DNA from: Pseudomonadota bacterium
GTDB lineage: Bacteria; Pseudomonadota; Gammaproteobacteria; Burkholderiales; Burkholderiaceae_C
Direction: 5' to 3'
DNA: 25,772 nucleotides
Assembly: GCA_023387335.1 (NCBI GenBank)
Contig: JAEWIF010000063.1
Coordinates: 1 to 25,772, forward strand
Under the pieces are notes generated by a model. The model saw nothing but the letters and a program-made list of their open reading frames with translations, had not been told where the DNA came from and did no database searches. The first letter of the stretch is position 1. Every line of letters begins with the position of its first letter. Positions 1-6,853 of the stretch are shown one piece after another. A program made the translations under genes and the position numbers.

Positions 1-1
1 G

Positions 2-352
2 CCATTGCCCCCGCAGCCCGCGCGCGAAGCGAAGGCGCCGCCGGCTGCGCAGGCACCGATCACCGTGCCGCCGCCCGCAGCGCAGGCGCCCATCACCGTG
101 CCGCCTGCGTCCGCCGTGCCTGCCGCCGCAGCGGCTCCAGCGATCGCCAACGCCCCGCCGCCCGGCCTGCCGCAGCTCGCGGTGAGCGGCGGCGTCTATT
201 CGCAGAATCCGGCGCAGCGCATGCTGATCGTCAACGGCCTGGTCTTCAACGAGGGCAGCGAAGTCGCCAGCGGCGTGCGGCTGGAACAGGTGCGCGCCGA
301 CAAGAAGGCCGTGCTGAACTTCAACGGCCAGCGCTTCACGCTGCCCTACTGA
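2..352 (+). CDS. gspB: GspB-like type II secretion protein, 3' end only
   Basis: This is the C-terminal part of a protein whose 5' end lies outside the window; the frame is open from base 2. The last 45 residues (LIVNGLVFNEGSEVASGV, then a Leu-Glu-Gln-Val strand and a C-terminal GQRFTLPY) look like the small periplasmic domain of GspB, an accessory protein of the type II secretion machine that works with GspA or assists secretin assembly. Before it lies a Pro/Ala-rich linker with a tandem AAQAPITVPP repeat, as expected for a segment spanning the periplasm after an N-terminal membrane anchor that cannot be seen here. The gene overlaps the convergent neighbour by 7 bases at the stop codons. The family call rests on the C-terminal domain only. 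Confidence 0.72.
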   Translation, partial: PLPPQPAREAKAPPAAQAPITVPPPAAQAPITVPPASAVPAAAAAPAIANAPPPGLPQLAVSGGVYSQNPAQRMLIVNGLVFNEGSEVASGVRLEQVRADKKAVLNFNGQRFTLPY

Positions 353-1023
353 CTGACGTTCATCGGCGGCTGGAACACCGACCAGCGGCCTTCGCGGAAC
401 AGGTACAGCGCCGACGAGACGCGGCTGCGGTTCGAGGCCGCGTAGATCGCCGCCGCGCTGAAGCGCAGCGCCGCCACCGCCTCCTCGTCGTCCGCCGGCG
501 CGTACAGCAGGCCGCCACGCTGCGGCACCGCCACCACCAGCCCTTGCGCATGGCGCGCCTCCAGCGATCGCCAGAACGGCCGGTCGAGGAAGTAGCTGCT
601 GTTCAGGTCGTCGGCGCGGCCCAGCACCTGCATCAGCCCGCCGCGCCACGGGCGCACCGTCGGCTCGCCGTAGGTGCGGCGCATGTTGCGCACCGCGAGG
701 TCGAGGGCCTGGTCGGGTTCGAGGTGCAGGCGGTCCAGGTCTTCGGACGACGCGCTCTGCAGGTGCGCCTTGCCGTCGAACACCAGGCGGATGTGCATGT
801 CGCCGACGTAGCGGAACCAGCTTGTCTCGAGTTCCACTTCGCTGCCGTCGGGCAGTTGCGCGCGCAGCACGCCGTAGGGCTGCAGCGTCTCGCGTTCCTG
901 GCTGATGCCGGCCGACTCGCGCAGCACGGCGAGCAGGTTGCCGGCCTCCGTGTCGAATGTCTCCTGCGCGTGCGCGCCGCACGTCGCGAGCGCCGTCGCG
1001 ATCACGGCCAGAACCCTCTTCAT
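346..1023 (-). CDS. Secreted protein of unknown function, possibly DUF1444-like
   Basis: A 225-residue protein. The ATG at 1021-1023 is chosen because an AGGAGA Shine-Dalgarno lies just upstream and the protein then begins with a clean signal peptide (MKRVLAVIATALATCGAHAQ, cleavage after AHA). The mature part has no membrane segment. It contains RLVFDGKAHLQ in the middle and LVVAVPQRGGLLYAPADDEE towards the C-terminus, which resembles the DUF1444 (YtpQ-like) family, whose function is unknown. That family call is from memory and weak. The gene converges on the gspB-like gene with a 7-base overlap and diverges from the bactofilin gene across a 195-base region. No catalytic motif is visible, so an export-related or cell-envelope role is only a guess. 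Confidence 0.7.
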   Translation of the reverse strand: MKRVLAVIATALATCGAHAQETFDTEAGNLLAVLRESAGISQERETLQPYGVLRAQLPDGSEVELETSWFRYVGDMHIRLVFDGKAHLQSASSEDLDRLHLEPDQALDLAVRNMRRTYGEPTVRPWRGGLMQVLGRADDLNSSYFLDRPFWRSLEARHAQGLVVAVPQRGGLLYAPADDEEAVAALRFSAAAIYAASNRSRVSSALYLFREGRWSVFQPPMNVSQ

Positions 1024-1218
1024 CCCTGTTCTCCTGTGGTTCAACGCATCGTGCAACGCGCCGAAAAGCGCGGCAACCCGTGTTACACGATGTGTGGCGG
1101 ATGAGCAGCTTTGCCGTGCAACGTAAACGGTTACGGAACTTGCTGAGCCAACCATGGTTGTAAGCGAGCTCATCCCTAGCATCCGAGACTCAACCACCCC
1201 ACCTCAGAGGTACTCCCG

Positions 1219-1734
1219 ATGGCACTGCAGTCCCCCTTCTTCAACAACGGCAAGCGTGAAGACATCCGTCCCAACACGCCGAACGGCGCCGCCCTGAACA
1301 CGGCCGCTGCTGCCACCACCGTCGCCCCCGTGGTGAACAGTGCCCCGGCGCAAGAAGGTGAAGCCAAGCTGACCGTCGGCCCGAACATCAAGCTCAAGGG
1401 CGTGGAGATCACGGACTGCGACACGCTGGTGGTCGAGGGTTCGGTCGAGGCCACCATGGACTCGCGCATGATCCAGATCTCAGAGCGCGGCTCGTTCAAG
1501 GGCTCCGCCGAGATCGACGTGGCCGAGATCCGCGGCTCCTTCGACGGCAACCTGACCGTCCGCCAGAAGCTGGTGATCTACTCGACCGGCAAGGTCACCG
1601 GCCGCATCCGTTACGGCAAGGTCGTGATCGAAGAGGGCGGCCAGCTCTCCGGCGAGATCGAGTTCGGCGCCACCGCGTCCCCCGCCACCGCCAGCACTGC
1701 CCGTCCGGCCACGCCCAAGCTGCAGGTCGCCTGA
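1219..1734 (+). CDS. Bactofilin (polymer-forming cytoskeletal protein)
   Basis: A 171-residue protein. Residues from about 50 to 155 form the bactofilin core: short repeating beta turns such as IKLKGVEITDCDTLVVEGSV, RGSFKGSAEIDVAEIRGSF and YSTGKVTGRIRYGKVVIEEG, which build a right-handed beta helix. The N-terminal 45 residues and C-terminal 20 residues are Ala/Pro/Thr-rich and probably disordered, as is usual in the family. Bactofilins polymerise without nucleotide and act as scaffolds at the inner membrane for cell shape, stalks or chromosome positioning. The ATG at 1219 is preceded by an AGAGG ribosome site. Many bactofilin genes sit beside an M23 peptidase gene; this one does not. A strong terminator follows 22 bases after the stop, so the gene is probably monocistronic. 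Confidence 0.92.
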   Translation: MALQSPFFNNGKREDIRPNTPNGAALNTAAAATTVAPVVNSAPAQEGEAKLTVGPNIKLKGVEITDCDTLVVEGSVEATMDSRMIQISERGSFKGSAEIDVAEIRGSFDGNLTVRQKLVIYSTGKVTGRIRYGKVVIEEGGQLSGEIEFGATASPATASTARPATPKLQVA

Positions 1735-1756
1735 GCTCCGAGCTGAATCGACAAAC

Positions 1757-1786
1757 AAAAAAGCGCGGCGGATGCCGCGCTTTTTT
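1757..1786. terminator. Bidirectional intrinsic terminator after bactofilin gene
   Basis: A perfect 13-base-pair stem (1757-1769 with 1774-1786) around the loop GGAT, with an A tract on the left and T6 on the right. It works on either strand and separates the bactofilin gene from the convergent sugar-isomerase operon. Confidence 0.93.
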
Positions 1787-1803
1787 CTTGGGCGCCGTGT
1801 GGC

Positions 1804-2682
1804 TCAGACGGCGCTGCGATGCCGGGCGACGCAGGTGTCCAGCACCTCGCCGGCCTCGCGCTGCCACCAGTCCTGCGTCGAGAAGATCTCCACCTCGCTG
1901 TAGCCCTTGAAGCCCTGGCCCTCGACCCAGCCGCGGATGCGCGGGATGTCGATGACGCCGTCGCCCATCATCCCGCGGTCGTTCAGCAGGTCGCGCGTCG
2001 GCGTGAGCCAGTCGCAGACGTGGAAGGCCAGCAGGCGCTCGCGGCCGGCGCGCTCGATCTGCTCGCGCAGCTTCGGGTCCCACCACACGTGATAGACATC
2101 GACGGCCACGCCCAGCGCGCCGCTGCGTGAAGGATCGAGCGCGTCGCAAACATCCAACGCCTGCTCCATCGTATTGATGCAGGCGCGGTCGGCCGCGTAC
2201 ATCGGATGCAGCGGCTCGATGGCCAACGGCATGCCGGCGGCGCGCGAATGCTCCAGCAGCCGGCCGATGCCGTCGTGCACCTGCTGGCGCGACAACGCGA
2301 TGTCCTTGTGCGCCGCGCGGCCGGCCAGCGCGCCCGGCAGGGCGCCGACCACCAGCACGAGGCAGGCGGCGTTGAGCTCGCGTGCTTCTTCCAGCGCCCG
2401 AAGGTTCTCGTCGTCGGCCGCCTTCAGGCCGGCGTCGTCGGTGGCCGTGAACATGCCGCCGCGGCAGTAGCCCGAAAGCTCAAGGCCGAGCGCCTTGACC
2501 TGGCGCGACACGTTGGCGAGGCCTGTCGCCGCCACCTGGTCGCGCCACGGCGACACGGCGCGGATGCCGCGTTGCGCGCACGCATCGAGGATGTCCGCGA
2601 GCGGCAGGTCCTGGCCGCGGCTCTTGCGCACCGTGGCCGTGTTGATCGACAGCCAGCGATGGTCCTGCGAGAAGTCGCGCAT
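1804..2682 (-). CDS. Sugar phosphate isomerase/epimerase-like TIM-barrel protein
   Basis: A 292-residue protein of the xylose-isomerase-like TIM-barrel superfamily (IolE/IolI, hydroxypyruvate isomerase and relatives). The expected metal ligands are in order: E156 in LAIEPLHP, D195 and H198 in VAVDVYHVWWD, H221 in AFHVCDW, and E265 in YSEVEIFS, with GDGVIDI (240-246) before the last strand. Members isomerise, epimerise, dehydrate or beta-eliminate sugars and sugar derivatives in the cytoplasm, so the exact reaction cannot be named. It is the last gene of a minus-strand operon; its ATG lies 4 bases after the stop of the DUF993 gene, which implies translational coupling. The substrate is probably the product of the upstream oxidoreductase or the substrate of the aldolase-like partner. 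Confidence 0.88.
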   Translation of the reverse strand: MRDFSQDHRWLSINTATVRKSRGQDLPLADILDACAQRGIRAVSPWRDQVAATGLANVSRQVKALGLELSGYCRGGMFTATDDAGLKAADDENLRALEEARELNAACLVLVVGALPGALAGRAAHKDIALSRQQVHDGIGRLLEHSRAAGMPLAIEPLHPMYAADRACINTMEQALDVCDALDPSRSGALGVAVDVYHVWWDPKLREQIERAGRERLLAFHVCDWLTPTRDLLNDRGMMGDGVIDIPRIRGWVEGQGFKGYSEVEIFSTQDWWQREAGEVLDTCVARHRSAV

Positions 2683-2686
2683 CGCC

Positions 2687-3874
2687 TCAGGACCCGACGC
2701 CGTGCACGGCCAGCAGCGAATTCATGCGGCGCGCCGCCAGCTCGGGCTGCTCCAGCAGGTTGGCCGCGTCGGCCAGCCGGAACAGCTCGGCCAGGTGCGG
2801 CAGGCTGCGCGTGCTCTGCTGGCCGCCGACCATGGTGAAGTGCTTCTGGTGGCCGTTCAGCCAGGCCATGAACACCACGCCCGTTTTGTAGAAGCGGGTG
2901 GGCGCCGCGAAGATGTGGCGCGACAGCGGCACGGTGGGGCCGAGGATCGCGTGGAAGCGATCCAGGTTGCCCTGCGCCAGCTCGCCCAGCGCGGCGCTGG
3001 CCGCCGGCGCGATGGCGTCGAAGATGCCCAGCAGCGCGTCGCTCTTGCCGTGCGTGGGCTCGGCGCCGTGGCCGTCGCCCGCGATCAGCTCGGCGTAGTT
3101 GAAGTCGTCGCCCGTGTACATGCGCACGCCCGGCGGCAGGCGGCGGCGCATGGCGATCTCCTTGTCCTTGTCCAGCAGCGAGATCTTGATGCCGTCCACC
3201 TTGGACGCGCGCGCCGTGATGATGCCCAGCGCCGTCGTCATCGCGGCATCGACGTCGCGGTTGCCCCAGTAGCCGGCCAGCGCGGGATCGAACATCTCGC
3301 CCAGCCAGTGCAGGATCACCGGCTGCTTCGCCTGCGACAGGATGCGGCCGTAGACCTTCTCGTAGTCGGCCGGGCCCTTGGCGACGCGGGCCAGCGCGCG
3401 GCTGGCCATCACGATCAGGCGGCCGCCGAGCTTCTCGATGGCCTCCATCTGCTCTTCGTAGCCGCGGATCACGTCGTCGACCGTCTTCACTTCGTCGAGC
3501 GAAAGATGGTCGGTGCCGCAGCCGGATGCGACCAGCGCGCCCGGGTAGTCGCGCGCGGCATCCAGCGAGCGGCGGATCAGCTCCAGCGAGGTGGGCCAGT
3601 CCAGGCCCATGCCGCGCTGCGCGGTGTCCATCGCCTCGGCCACGCCCAGGCCCAGCGACCACAGGCGTTGGCGATAAGCGATCGTGGTGTCCCAGTCGAC
3701 CGCGGCGGTCAGCCAGGGATCGACCGCGGCCAGCGGATCGGCCACCACGTGGGCGGCGGAGTAGGCGATGCGGTTGAACTTCACGCCCTTGGCGGGCTGC
3801 ACCGGAGTGGCGCCGCGCAGCGTGTAGTCCTCCAGCGCGCCGGAACGCGTGGGCAGCTTCAGGGTGATGGCCAT
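2687..3874 (-). CDS. DUF993 family protein, DHDPS-like class I aldolase fold
   Basis: A 395-residue protein that I recognise as DUF993, often annotated as dihydrodipicolinate-synthase family. K230 in VDGIKIS followed 23-27 residues later by MYTGDD (252-257) mirrors the Schiff-base lysine and the GDD loop of DHDPS/KDG-aldolase enzymes. SGCGTDHLS (118-126) corresponds to their glycine-rich substrate loop, and VILHWLGEMFDP (186-197) sits where the family has its YN-P strand. I infer a retro-aldol or lyase reaction on a 2-keto acid, but no substrate is known to me. The ATG at 3874 gives the natural N-terminus MAITLKLPTRSG and has GAGGGG upstream. It lies 14 bases after the oxidoreductase gene and 4 bases before the isomerase gene in the same operon. 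Confidence 0.87.
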   Translation of the reverse strand: MAITLKLPTRSGALEDYTLRGATPVQPAKGVKFNRIAYSAAHVVADPLAAVDPWLTAAVDWDTTIAYRQRLWSLGLGVAEAMDTAQRGMGLDWPTSLELIRRSLDAARDYPGALVASGCGTDHLSLDEVKTVDDVIRGYEEQMEAIEKLGGRLIVMASRALARVAKGPADYEKVYGRILSQAKQPVILHWLGEMFDPALAGYWGNRDVDAAMTTALGIITARASKVDGIKISLLDKDKEIAMRRRLPPGVRMYTGDDFNYAELIAGDGHGAEPTHGKSDALLGIFDAIAPAASAALGELAQGNLDRFHAILGPTVPLSRHIFAAPTRFYKTGVVFMAWLNGHQKHFTMVGGQQSTRSLPHLAELFRLADAANLLEQPELAARRMNSLLAVHGVGS

Positions 3875-3888
3875 CGCTTCGCTTCCCC

Positions 3889-5052
3889 TCAGATCTTCAG
3901 CGGCGGCACGTCGACGAAGCGGCGTTCCTTCCAGCTTTGCAGCGCGGCTTCGACCAGCTGCACGCCCTTGGCGCCTTCCGGCAGGGTCCACTTGTACGGA
4001 GCGTCTTCCACGACGTGGCGGATGAAGTGCTCCCACTGGATCTTGAAGCCGTTGTCGTAGACCTGCGTGTCCGGCACTTCCTGCCACTGGTCGAAGAAGT
4101 TCATCGGCTGCTTGACCTCGGGGTTCCACACCGGGCGCGGCGTGGCCACCCGGCTCTGGGCGCGGCACTCGGTCAGCGTGGCGACCGCTGAACCATGCGT
4201 GCCGTCGACGTGGAAGGTCACCAGGTCGTCGCGGCGCACGCGCGTGGCCCACGACATGTTCAGCTGGGCGACGATGGGCTCGCCGTCGTGGCCCGTGAGC
4301 TCGGCGATGGCGTAGGCGGCGTCGTCGGCCGTCGCCTTGTACTTGTTGCCCTCTTCGTCCCAGCGCTCGGGGATGTGCGTCGCGCCCAGGCAGCTGATCG
4401 ACTTGACCTCGCCGAACAGGTTGTCCAGCACGTAGCGCCAGTGGCACATCATGTCCAGGATCATCCCGCCGCCGTCCTCGGTGCGGTAGTTCCAGCTCGG
4501 GCGCTGGATCGGCTGCAGGTCGCCCTCGAACACCCAGTAGCCGAACTCCAGGCGCAGCGACAGCATGCGGCCGAAGAAGCCGGCGCGGCGCAGCATGTCC
4601 AGCTTGCGCAGGCCGGGCAGGAACAGCTTGTCCTGCACGGCGCCGTGCTTGAGGCCCGACTTCTTCGCGGTCTGGGCGATGTCCATCGCCTCGGCCAGCG
4701 TGGTGGCGATCGGCTTCTCGCAGTACACGTGCTTGCCGGCGCGCAGCGCCTTGGCCAGCAGGGTGGGGCGCATCTGCGTGGTGCCGGCGTCGAAGAACAC
4801 CGAGTCCTGCGGATTGGCCAGGGCCTTGTCGAGGTCGGTGCCCCAGCGCTCGATCTTGTGCGCGCGGGCCAGGGCCTCGATCTTCTCGGCGTTGCGGCCG
4901 ATCAGGATCGGGTCCGGCATCACCTTGTCGCCGTTGGACAGCGTGACGCCGCCCTGGTTGCGGATGGCGACGATGGAGCGGATCAGGTGCTGGTTCATGC
5001 CCATGCGTCCGGTGACGCCGTGCATGATGATTCCGAGGCGCTGGGTGGCCAT
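3889..5052 (-). CDS. Gfo/Idh/MocA family NAD(P)-dependent oxidoreductase
   Basis: A 387-residue protein. The N-terminal Rossmann part contains GIIMHGVTGRMG (7-18), a slightly unusual nucleotide loop resembling that of dihydrodipicolinate reductase. The family signature EKP is at 112-114 (HVYCEKPIATT). The C-terminal catalytic domain has GGGMILDMMCHW (194-205), with the usual Asp and His of the active site, and K142 in QDKLFLP. Members oxidise or reduce a hydroxyl of sugars, inositols or sugar acids. I chose the ATG at 5050-5052 because GAAGGA lies 9 bases upstream; a TTG three codons earlier overlaps that site. It is the second gene of the operon, 23 bases after the Bug receptor gene, so it probably starts catabolism of the imported compound. 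Confidence 0.9.
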   Translation of the reverse strand: MATQRLGIIMHGVTGRMGMNQHLIRSIVAIRNQGGVTLSNGDKVMPDPILIGRNAEKIEALARAHKIERWGTDLDKALANPQDSVFFDAGTTQMRPTLLAKALRAGKHVYCEKPIATTLAEAMDIAQTAKKSGLKHGAVQDKLFLPGLRKLDMLRRAGFFGRMLSLRLEFGYWVFEGDLQPIQRPSWNYRTEDGGGMILDMMCHWRYVLDNLFGEVKSISCLGATHIPERWDEEGNKYKATADDAAYAIAELTGHDGEPIVAQLNMSWATRVRRDDLVTFHVDGTHGSAVATLTECRAQSRVATPRPVWNPEVKQPMNFFDQWQEVPDTQVYDNGFKIQWEHFIRHVVEDAPYKWTLPEGAKGVQLVEAALQSWKERRFVDVPPLKI

Positions 5053-5075
5053 GGCTTTCAATCCTTCAGGTGGGG

Positions 5076-6056
5076 TTACTGCTTGTGCACTTCCAGGCCG
5101 GCGGCCTTCACGAGTGCGGCGTTGCTCTTGATCTCGTCGCGGATGTAGCCGTCGAACTGCTCGGGCGAGAGCGTCCAGGCATCGGCGCCGAGCGAGGCGA
5201 AGCGCTCCTTCACCTCGGGCGTGTTGAGCGCCTTCACCACCTCGTCGTGCAGGCGGTTGACGATGTCGCGCGGCGTCTTGGCCGGCGCCATCATGCCGAT
5301 CCAGAAGTTGAACTCGGAGCCGGGCACGCCGGCTTCGGCGGTGGTCGGCACCTGGGGCAGGGCGGCGGCGCGCTTGGGCGAACCCACCGCCAGCGGCACC
5401 AGCTGGCCGTTGCGGATCTGGCCGATCACCGGCGCGATCGGCGAGAAGTAGTAGTCCACGCGGCCGGCCATCACTTCGGTAACGGCTTCGGCGGAACCCT
5501 TGAACGGCACGTTGACGGCGTCGATCTTCGCGGCCAGCTTGAACTTCTCGGCGTTCAGGTGGGTGGCGCTGCCCTGGCCGGCCGAAGCGAAGTTCATGCT
5601 GCCCGGCTTGGCGCGCGCGGCGCCGAGCAGCTCGCCCAGGGCCTTGATGTTCTTGGAGGGCGAGATCACCAGCACGTTGGGCGTGCTGGAGATCGGCGTG
5701 ATGCCGGCGAAGTCCTTCTCAGTGTCGAACGGCAGCTTGGCGAAGGTGTGCGGGCTGACCGTGTGCGACGACGAGTGGATCATGATCGTGTAGCCGTCCG
5801 GCTGCGCCTGCGCCACGGCCGCCTGGCCGATGGTGCCGCTGGCGCCGCCCCGGTTCTCCACCACGAGCTGCTGGCCCATGCTCTGCGACATCTTGTCGGT
5901 GATGGCGCGGGCGATGATGTCCGTCGTGCTGCCCGCTGCGAACGGCACGATCACGCGGATCGGCTTGTTCGGATAGCCGCTCTGCGCGGCGGCGGCCAGG
6001 GGCGCGAGGGCGGCCAGGCCGGCCAGGGACAGGGCGAGGGCTCGTCTCTTCAGCAT
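5076..6056 (-). CDS. Bug-family (TctC-like) tripartite tricarboxylate transporter receptor
   Basis: A 326-residue periplasmic solute-binding protein. It has a signal peptide (MLKRRALALSLAGLAALAPL followed by AAAAQ), then the Bug hallmark YPNKPIRVIVPFAAGSTTDI with the carboxylate-binding loop, and VVENRGGASGTIG further on. Bug proteins bind small carboxylates for the TctAB-type membrane transporter or act as sensors; they are hugely expanded in Burkholderiales. No tctA or tctB gene is nearby, so it must share a permease encoded elsewhere. It heads the operon with the oxidoreductase, DUF993 and isomerase genes, which suggests that the pathway substrate carries a carboxylate. The ATG has GGAGA about 8 bases upstream. 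A TetR-type dyad lies 27 bases upstream of the start codon. Confidence 0.95.
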   Translation of the reverse strand: MLKRRALALSLAGLAALAPLAAAAQSGYPNKPIRVIVPFAAGSTTDIIARAITDKMSQSMGQQLVVENRGGASGTIGQAAVAQAQPDGYTIMIHSSSHTVSPHTFAKLPFDTEKDFAGITPISSTPNVLVISPSKNIKALGELLGAARAKPGSMNFASAGQGSATHLNAEKFKLAAKIDAVNVPFKGSAEAVTEVMAGRVDYYFSPIAPVIGQIRNGQLVPLAVGSPKRAAALPQVPTTAEAGVPGSEFNFWIGMMAPAKTPRDIVNRLHDEVVKALNTPEVKERFASLGADAWTLSPEQFDGYIRDEIKSNAALVKAAGLEVHKQ

Positions 6057-6082
6057 CGTGATGTCTCCGGGGTGGGTTGATT

Positions 6083-6104
6083 TAATTCACTAGACGGTGA
6101 ATTA
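6083..6104. promoter_or_regulatory. Candidate TetR operator before the catabolic operon
   Basis: Perfect inverted repeat TAATTCAC (6083-6090), 6-base spacer, GTGAATTA (6097-6104). The same left half-site and spacing recur at 6823-6844 beside the tetR gene. Its place just upstream of the Bug start codon fits repression of the four-gene operon. Confidence 0.72.
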
Positions 6105-6155
6105 CAGCACGAGGGAACGCGCCGGCGCAAGCTCGGCGGGCGGGCCCGCCGGCGC

Positions 6156-6818
6156 TCAATCCCTCAGGACATACCCGAGGATCACGTCGCACATGTGGGC
6201 CAGGCGCTCCTGGCGCGCCTTGGCCGAGAGCAGGTCGCGGCCGAAGATGGCCGACAGCGTGTGGTTGTTCGAGAGGTAGAAGTAGGACATCCCGGCGATC
6301 GAGATGTACAGCTGCAGCGGGTCGACGCCGCCGCGGAAGGTGCCTTCCTGGCGCCCGCGCTCGAGGATGCGCGCGAGCATCTCGATCAGCGGCGAGTTCA
6401 GCTCGCGCGCGCGGTGCGACTCCTGCAGGTGGCGCGCCTTGTGCAGGTTGGCGCTGTTCAGCAGGGTGAGGAACTCGGGGTGTTCGAGGTAGTAGTCCCA
6501 GGTGAATTCCACCAGCCGGCGCAGCGCCTCGCCGGGCTTGAGCTCCAGCAGGTTGAGATGGCGCTCGGCCTCGCGGATGTCGCGGTACGACTGCTCCAGC
6601 ACCGCCTGGAACAGCGTCTCCTTGTCCTGGAAGTAGTAGTAGATCAGCCGCTTGTTCAGGCCGGCGCGTTCGGCGATGCGGTCCATGCGCGCGCCGCCCA
6701 GGCCGAACTCGGCGAACTCGCCGCGGGCCGCCGCTAAGATGGTGCTCTGCGATCGGTCGGCGTCGCGCACGCGCTCTTCCGCGAGCGGAGCCTCGGACCT
6801 GCTGCCTCGGGTCATCAT
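6156..6818 (-). CDS. TetR family transcriptional regulator
   Basis: A 220-residue protein. Residues 25-70 form the TetR helix-turn-helix (STILAAARGEFAEFGLGG, then ARMDRIAERAGLNKRLIYYYF, recognition helix about 54-63). The rest is an all-helical ligand-binding and dimerisation domain (for example LRRLVEFTWDYYLEHPEFL). I chose the ATG at 6816-6818 because AGAAGGTG lies 9 bases upstream; an in-frame GTG at 6830 is part of that ribosome site, and an ATG at 6815 is the next codon. It sits between the operon 6056-1804 (same strand) and the divergent TPP-enzyme gene. A dyad covering its own ribosome site implies autorepression. The inducer is probably the imported carboxylate or an intermediate. Confidence 0.93.
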   Translation of the reverse strand: MMTRGSRSEAPLAEERVRDADRSQSTILAAARGEFAEFGLGGARMDRIAERAGLNKRLIYYYFQDKETLFQAVLEQSYRDIREAERHLNLLELKPGEALRRLVEFTWDYYLEHPEFLTLLNSANLHKARHLQESHRARELNSPLIEMLARILERGRQEGTFRGGVDPLQLYISIAGMSYFYLSNNHTLSAIFGRDLLSAKARQERLAHMCDVILGYVLRD

Positions 6819-6822
6819 TCGA

Positions 6823-6844
6823 TAATTCACCTTCTGGTTAATAA
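6823..6844. promoter_or_regulatory. Candidate TetR operator between tetR and TPP-enzyme gene
   Basis: TAATTCAC (6823-6830), 6-base spacer, GTTAATAA (6837-6844). The left half is identical to, and the right half matches 6 of 8 bases of, the dyad at 6083-6104. It covers the tetR Shine-Dalgarno (6828-6835) and ends 9 bases before the ATG of the divergent gene, so one bound repressor could shut both. Confidence 0.68.
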
Positions 6845-6853
6845 AGTCAAGCC

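Noticed and set aside
2424..3662. A 412-codon minus-strand frame overlapping the DUF993 and isomerase genes.
   Set aside because: It is out of frame with both real genes, which have metal ligands and lysine motifs in place and sensible ribosome sites.
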